Shown in pieces: positions 61,733 to 64,000 of a DNA stretch of 64,000 bases (within the stretch, counting starts at the first letter, position 1; the number at the start of each line of letters is the position of its first letter). The notes beneath the pieces are model-generated. The model was not told where the DNA came from. It did not search any database and saw nothing but the letters and a program-made list of their open reading frames with translations. The position numbers were made by a program, and so were the translations under genes. Source of the DNA: Myxococcales bacterium (GTDB lineage Bacteria > Myxococcota_A > Polyangia > Haliangiales > Haliangiaceae); NCBI GenBank assembly GCA_016794525.1, contig JAEUJY010000167.1:62001-126000 (forward strand), given 5' to 3'.

Positions 61733-62173
61733 CTACTTGACCGGCTTGGCGGCCGGCGCGTCCTTGGCGGCGGGCGCCGCGGCGTCCTTGCCGGTGGCCG
61801 GCGGCGCGACCTTCTGGCCCGACGCGCTCTCCATGAACGAGCGGCCCTCGAAGATGACGCCCTTCTCGATCTGCAGCGACGGGGTGTGCAGGTCGCCCTT
61901 GACCCGGCCCGGGGCCAGCACCTCGATGCCGCGCTTGGCGCGGACGTTGCCGACCAGCGTGCCCTGGACGATCACCTCGCCGATGTCGATCTCGGCCTCG
62001 ACGTAGGCGCCCTCGCCGATGATCAGCGTGTCGTCGGAGAAGATCTCGCCCTTGAGCTTGCCGTCGATGCGGACGGTCCCCTCGAAGGTGAGCTTGCCCT
62101 CGAACGAGGTGCCGCGTCCGAGCAGGGTGTTGATCTCGCTGACGATGCCTTCACGTCGCGCCGGGGCAGTCAT
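61733..62173 (-). CDS. Bactofilin
   Basis: 146 residues. Central DUF583 beta-solenoid: 'FEGKLTFEGTVRIDGKLKGE', 'EIDIGEVIVQGTLVGNVRAK', 'VLAPGRVKGDLHTPSLQIEK'. Disordered tails flank it, the C-terminal one Ala/Pro/Lys-rich. Bactofilins polymerise without nucleotide and in Myxococcus (BacM, BacNOP) shape cells or position chromosome and motility proteins. The gene is 53 nt downstream of the kinase gene that runs off the window and probably shares its transcript. Confidence 0.93.
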   Translation of the reverse strand: MTAPARREGIVSEINTLLGRGTSFEGKLTFEGTVRIDGKLKGEIFSDDTLIIGEGAYVEAEIDIGEVIVQGTLVGNVRAKRGIEVLAPGRVKGDLHTPSLQIEKGVIFEGRSFMESASGQKVAPPATGKDAAAPAAKDAPAAKPVK

Positions 62174-62226
62174 GATGGCGGACGGTAGCGGATCGCCCGG
62201 GGCGGATCCAGCGGGCCGGCGCCCGG

Positions 62227-64000
62227 CTACAGCGCCGCGGCGATGGTCCGGACCCGCTCGCAGATGGCGGCGGCGCTGTCGATCCGGGCGAGCGCGTCCT
62301 TGGCCAGGCAGTCGGCGACCAGCTCGTCGAGGGCGGGCGGCGCCTCGGGACACAGGCTGGACAGCACCGGCGGCTCGGTCACGAGGTGGTGGTGCATGAC
62401 GTTGCCGTCGATGAACGGCGGCCGGCCGGCGCACAGCTCGAACAGCGTGCAGCCGACCGCGTACAGGTCGGCGCGGTGGTTGATGTTGGTGCCGCTGACC
62501 TGCTCGGGCGCCATGTACAGCGGCGTGCCGCGGACGTCGGTCTGGCGGATCTCGATCTCGCGCATCACCCGGGCCAGGCCGAAGTCGCCCAGCTTCACGA
62601 CCTTCTCGCGCGAGATGAAGATGTTGGCCGGCTTGATGTCGCGGTGGATGACCTTCTTGCCGTGGGCGTAGGCCAGGCCGGTGCACAGCTGATCGACGAC
62701 GCCCAGCGCCTGGCGCACGCTGAGCCGGCCGCGATCGGAGAGGAGCTTCTCGAGGGTCATCCCGTCGACGAACTCCATGACCATGTAGTGCTCGAGCCCG
62801 TCGGTCACCTGGTCGTAGACGGCGACGATGTTGGGGTGGTTGAGCTGGGCCAGCGCCTTGGCCTCTTGCTCGAAGAACGCCAGCGCGTTGGGCACCTCGC
62901 GGACCGCGCGGGCCATCACCTTGACCGCGACGGTGCGCTCGAGGCGCAGGTCCCAGCCGCGGTAGACCACGCCCATCGCGCCGCTGCCCAGCTCGGCGTC
63001 GAGCCGGTAGCGGCCGAGCACGGTCGACGCGACGACCGCGTCGGTGACCGCGGTGATGCGCTGCGAGGCGCCGACGGTCGCCGCCGCCGCGGCCACCGCG
63101 GGCTGGCCGGCGCCCATGACCTGGGTCGGCGCCGACGCCACCACCGGCGCGATCACCACCGGCGTCGCGGCCGGGGCCGCGAACGGCGGCGGCTCGGTCA
63201 GCCGCGCGCCGATCGCCGCGTCGATCAGCGGCGCCGCGGCGGGCCCGTGCTCGGTGGGCGCCAGCGTCAGGCCGTCGGACACCTCGGCCAGCCGGCGCTC
63301 GCGCGGCAGGTTGATGATGACCTTCTCGATCTTGGCGGCGCTGATCGGCAGCGGCTTCTCGATGCGCAGATCGCCGGGGTCGATGAACATCGTGTGGCTG
63401 CCGACGGTCGCGTACAGCGTCACCTGGCCGGCGGCGTCGGTGTAGACCTTGTCGGCCTGGGCGTCGTCGAGCCACACCGCGATGCCCTGGCGCTTGTCGT
63501 CGTGGATCGTCACCTTGACCTCGGCGACCGGCAGGCCGAGGTCGAAGCGCGCCTCGACGTGGGCGCCCCGACCCACGGTGACCTGCTTCGAGTGCATCGG
63601 CGGCACGACGCGGTCGCCGAACTCGCGGGTGTAGACGCCGTAGACGTGGACGTGCCACACGCCCGGCGACACCCGGAACACGGTCCGGTCCGACGGCAGC
63701 CGCGCGCTGTGATCGGTGAGCTGGTGCCCGACCCGCAGGCTGTCCTTGCGGAACGCGGCCGGGTCGCCGACCGACGGCCGCCGCGGCGAGCGCGACAGCT
63801 CGATCGCCAGCACCTCGTCGCTGCCGTCGGGATCGCGCTCGATGAACACCGCGATGCGGCTGCGCCCGCGGATCACCCACGCCAGGCCGAACGCCACGAC
63901 GATCACCAGCACGACGGCGATCAGCGTGATGCGATCGCGGTTCCACCGCACCAGCCCGGTGGCGCCGCCGTCGAGCGTGGCCTCGAACGCGCGGGCGTTG
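62227..64000 (-). CDS. Transmembrane Ser/Thr protein kinase (5' end probably outside window)
   Basis: 574 residues follow the first in-window start codon (GTG 63951), but the frame stays open to the edge and its 16 upstream codons all end in G or C. The real start therefore probably lies beyond the window. A membrane helix ('ITLIAVVLVIVVAFGLAWVI') is followed by a beta-rich region with a PEGA/Big-like fold, a Pro/Ala linker and a C-terminal Hanks kinase ('LGSGAMGVVYRGWD', 'VAVKVM', 'HRDIKPANIF', 'DFGLAR'), all intact. Having the helix ahead of both sensor-like region and kinase is an unusual order. It precedes a bactofilin gene. Confidence 0.85.
   Translation of the reverse strand, partial: NARAFEATLDGGATGLVRWNRDRITLIAVVLVIVVAFGLAWVIRGRSRIAVFIERDPDGSDEVLAIELSRSPRRPSVGDPAAFRKDSLRVGHQLTDHSARLPSDRTVFRVSPGVWHVHVYGVYTREFGDRVVPPMHSKQVTVGRGAHVEARFDLGLPVAEVKVTIHDDKRQGIAVWLDDAQADKVYTDAAGQVTLYATVGSHTMFIDPGDLRIEKPLPISAAKIEKVIINLPRERRLAEVSDGLTLAPTEHGPAAAPLIDAAIGARLTEPPPFAAPAATPVVIAPVVASAPTQVMGAGQPAVAAAAATVGASQRITAVTDAVVASTVLGRYRLDAELGSGAMGVVYRGWDLRLERTVAVKVMARAVREVPNALAFFEQEAKALAQLNHPNIVAVYDQVTDGLEHYMVMEFVDGMTLEKLLSDRGRLSVRQALGVVDQLCTGLAYAHGKKVIHRDIKPANIFISREKVVKLGDFGLARVMREIEIRQTDVRGTPLYMAPEQVSGTNINHRADLYAVGCTLFELCAGRPPFIDGNVMHHHLVTEPPVLSSLCPEAPPALDELVADCLAKDALARIDSAAAICERVRTIAAAL

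Overview
The window is 64 kb of very G+C-rich DNA, densely packed with protein genes. Third codon positions are almost always G or C. The gene content points to a bacterium of the phylum Myxococcota, probably the Haliangium/Kofleria side. It has several eukaryotic-like Ser/Thr kinases fused to TPR or sensor regions, many Cys-anchored lipoproteins with Asp/Ala-rich linkers, a bactofilin, PEGA and CotH proteins, a TonB receptor with a carboxypeptidase-like N-terminus, and a MYXO-CTERM-like C-terminal sorting signal. This assignment is an inference from family content. No rRNA or tRNA gene, CRISPR array, integrase or insertion sequence was seen.

Layout: 1-7.2 kb holds small exported proteins, a LysR regulator with a palindrome in front of it, a heme lipoprotein, a GNAT enzyme and a DUF1801 protein with a Lys/Ala-rich tail. 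7.2-14.7 kb is a one-direction accessory block: a 1196-residue multidomain protein that looks like a polymorphic toxin with a nuclease-like C-terminus, followed by six small or unusual genes that may be immunity or accessory proteins. 14.9-19 kb holds lipoproteins, a PEGA protein and RtcB. 19.1-26.8 kb is a minus-strand run: a TPR/kinase protein coupled to a secretion-type ATPase with a cyclic-nucleotide domain, then a VOC protein, then three overlapping genes (DUF692/MNIO oxidase, unknown partner, CoA-transferase-like enzyme). 26.9-37.7 kb holds hemerythrin and an outer-membrane protein, a TonB receptor with a lipoprotein, GpmI with a TlpA-like protein, a TetR-controlled Lnt-like membrane nitrilase, and LolA. 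37.8-39.8 kb is a YkgJ protein and an ArsR/SRPBCC/DoxX module with two matching operators. 39.9-49.6 kb holds a kinase-TPR protein, lipoproteins, LysR, DUF423, an LPG-synthase-like membrane protein and two tandem paralogues with YGGA repeats. 49.7-64 kb holds a SDR epimerase, ThiD and glutaryl-CoA dehydrogenase (overlapping), a lytic transglycosylase, a beta-helix protein, ExoD, CotH, a deoxynucleoside kinase, a lipoprotein gene broken by one in-frame TAG, bactofilin and a kinase running off the end.

Two signals cut across genes. Many genes are joined by 1-14 nt overlaps (GTGA, ATGA, TGATG), implying coupled translation. At least fourteen starts have a TANNNT hexamer 6-11 nt in front of the start codon, usually with no Shine-Dalgarno sequence, suggesting leaderless or nearly leaderless mRNAs. 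The loci most worth following are the toxin-like block, the MNIO operon, and the cyclic-nucleotide/ATPase/kinase pair.
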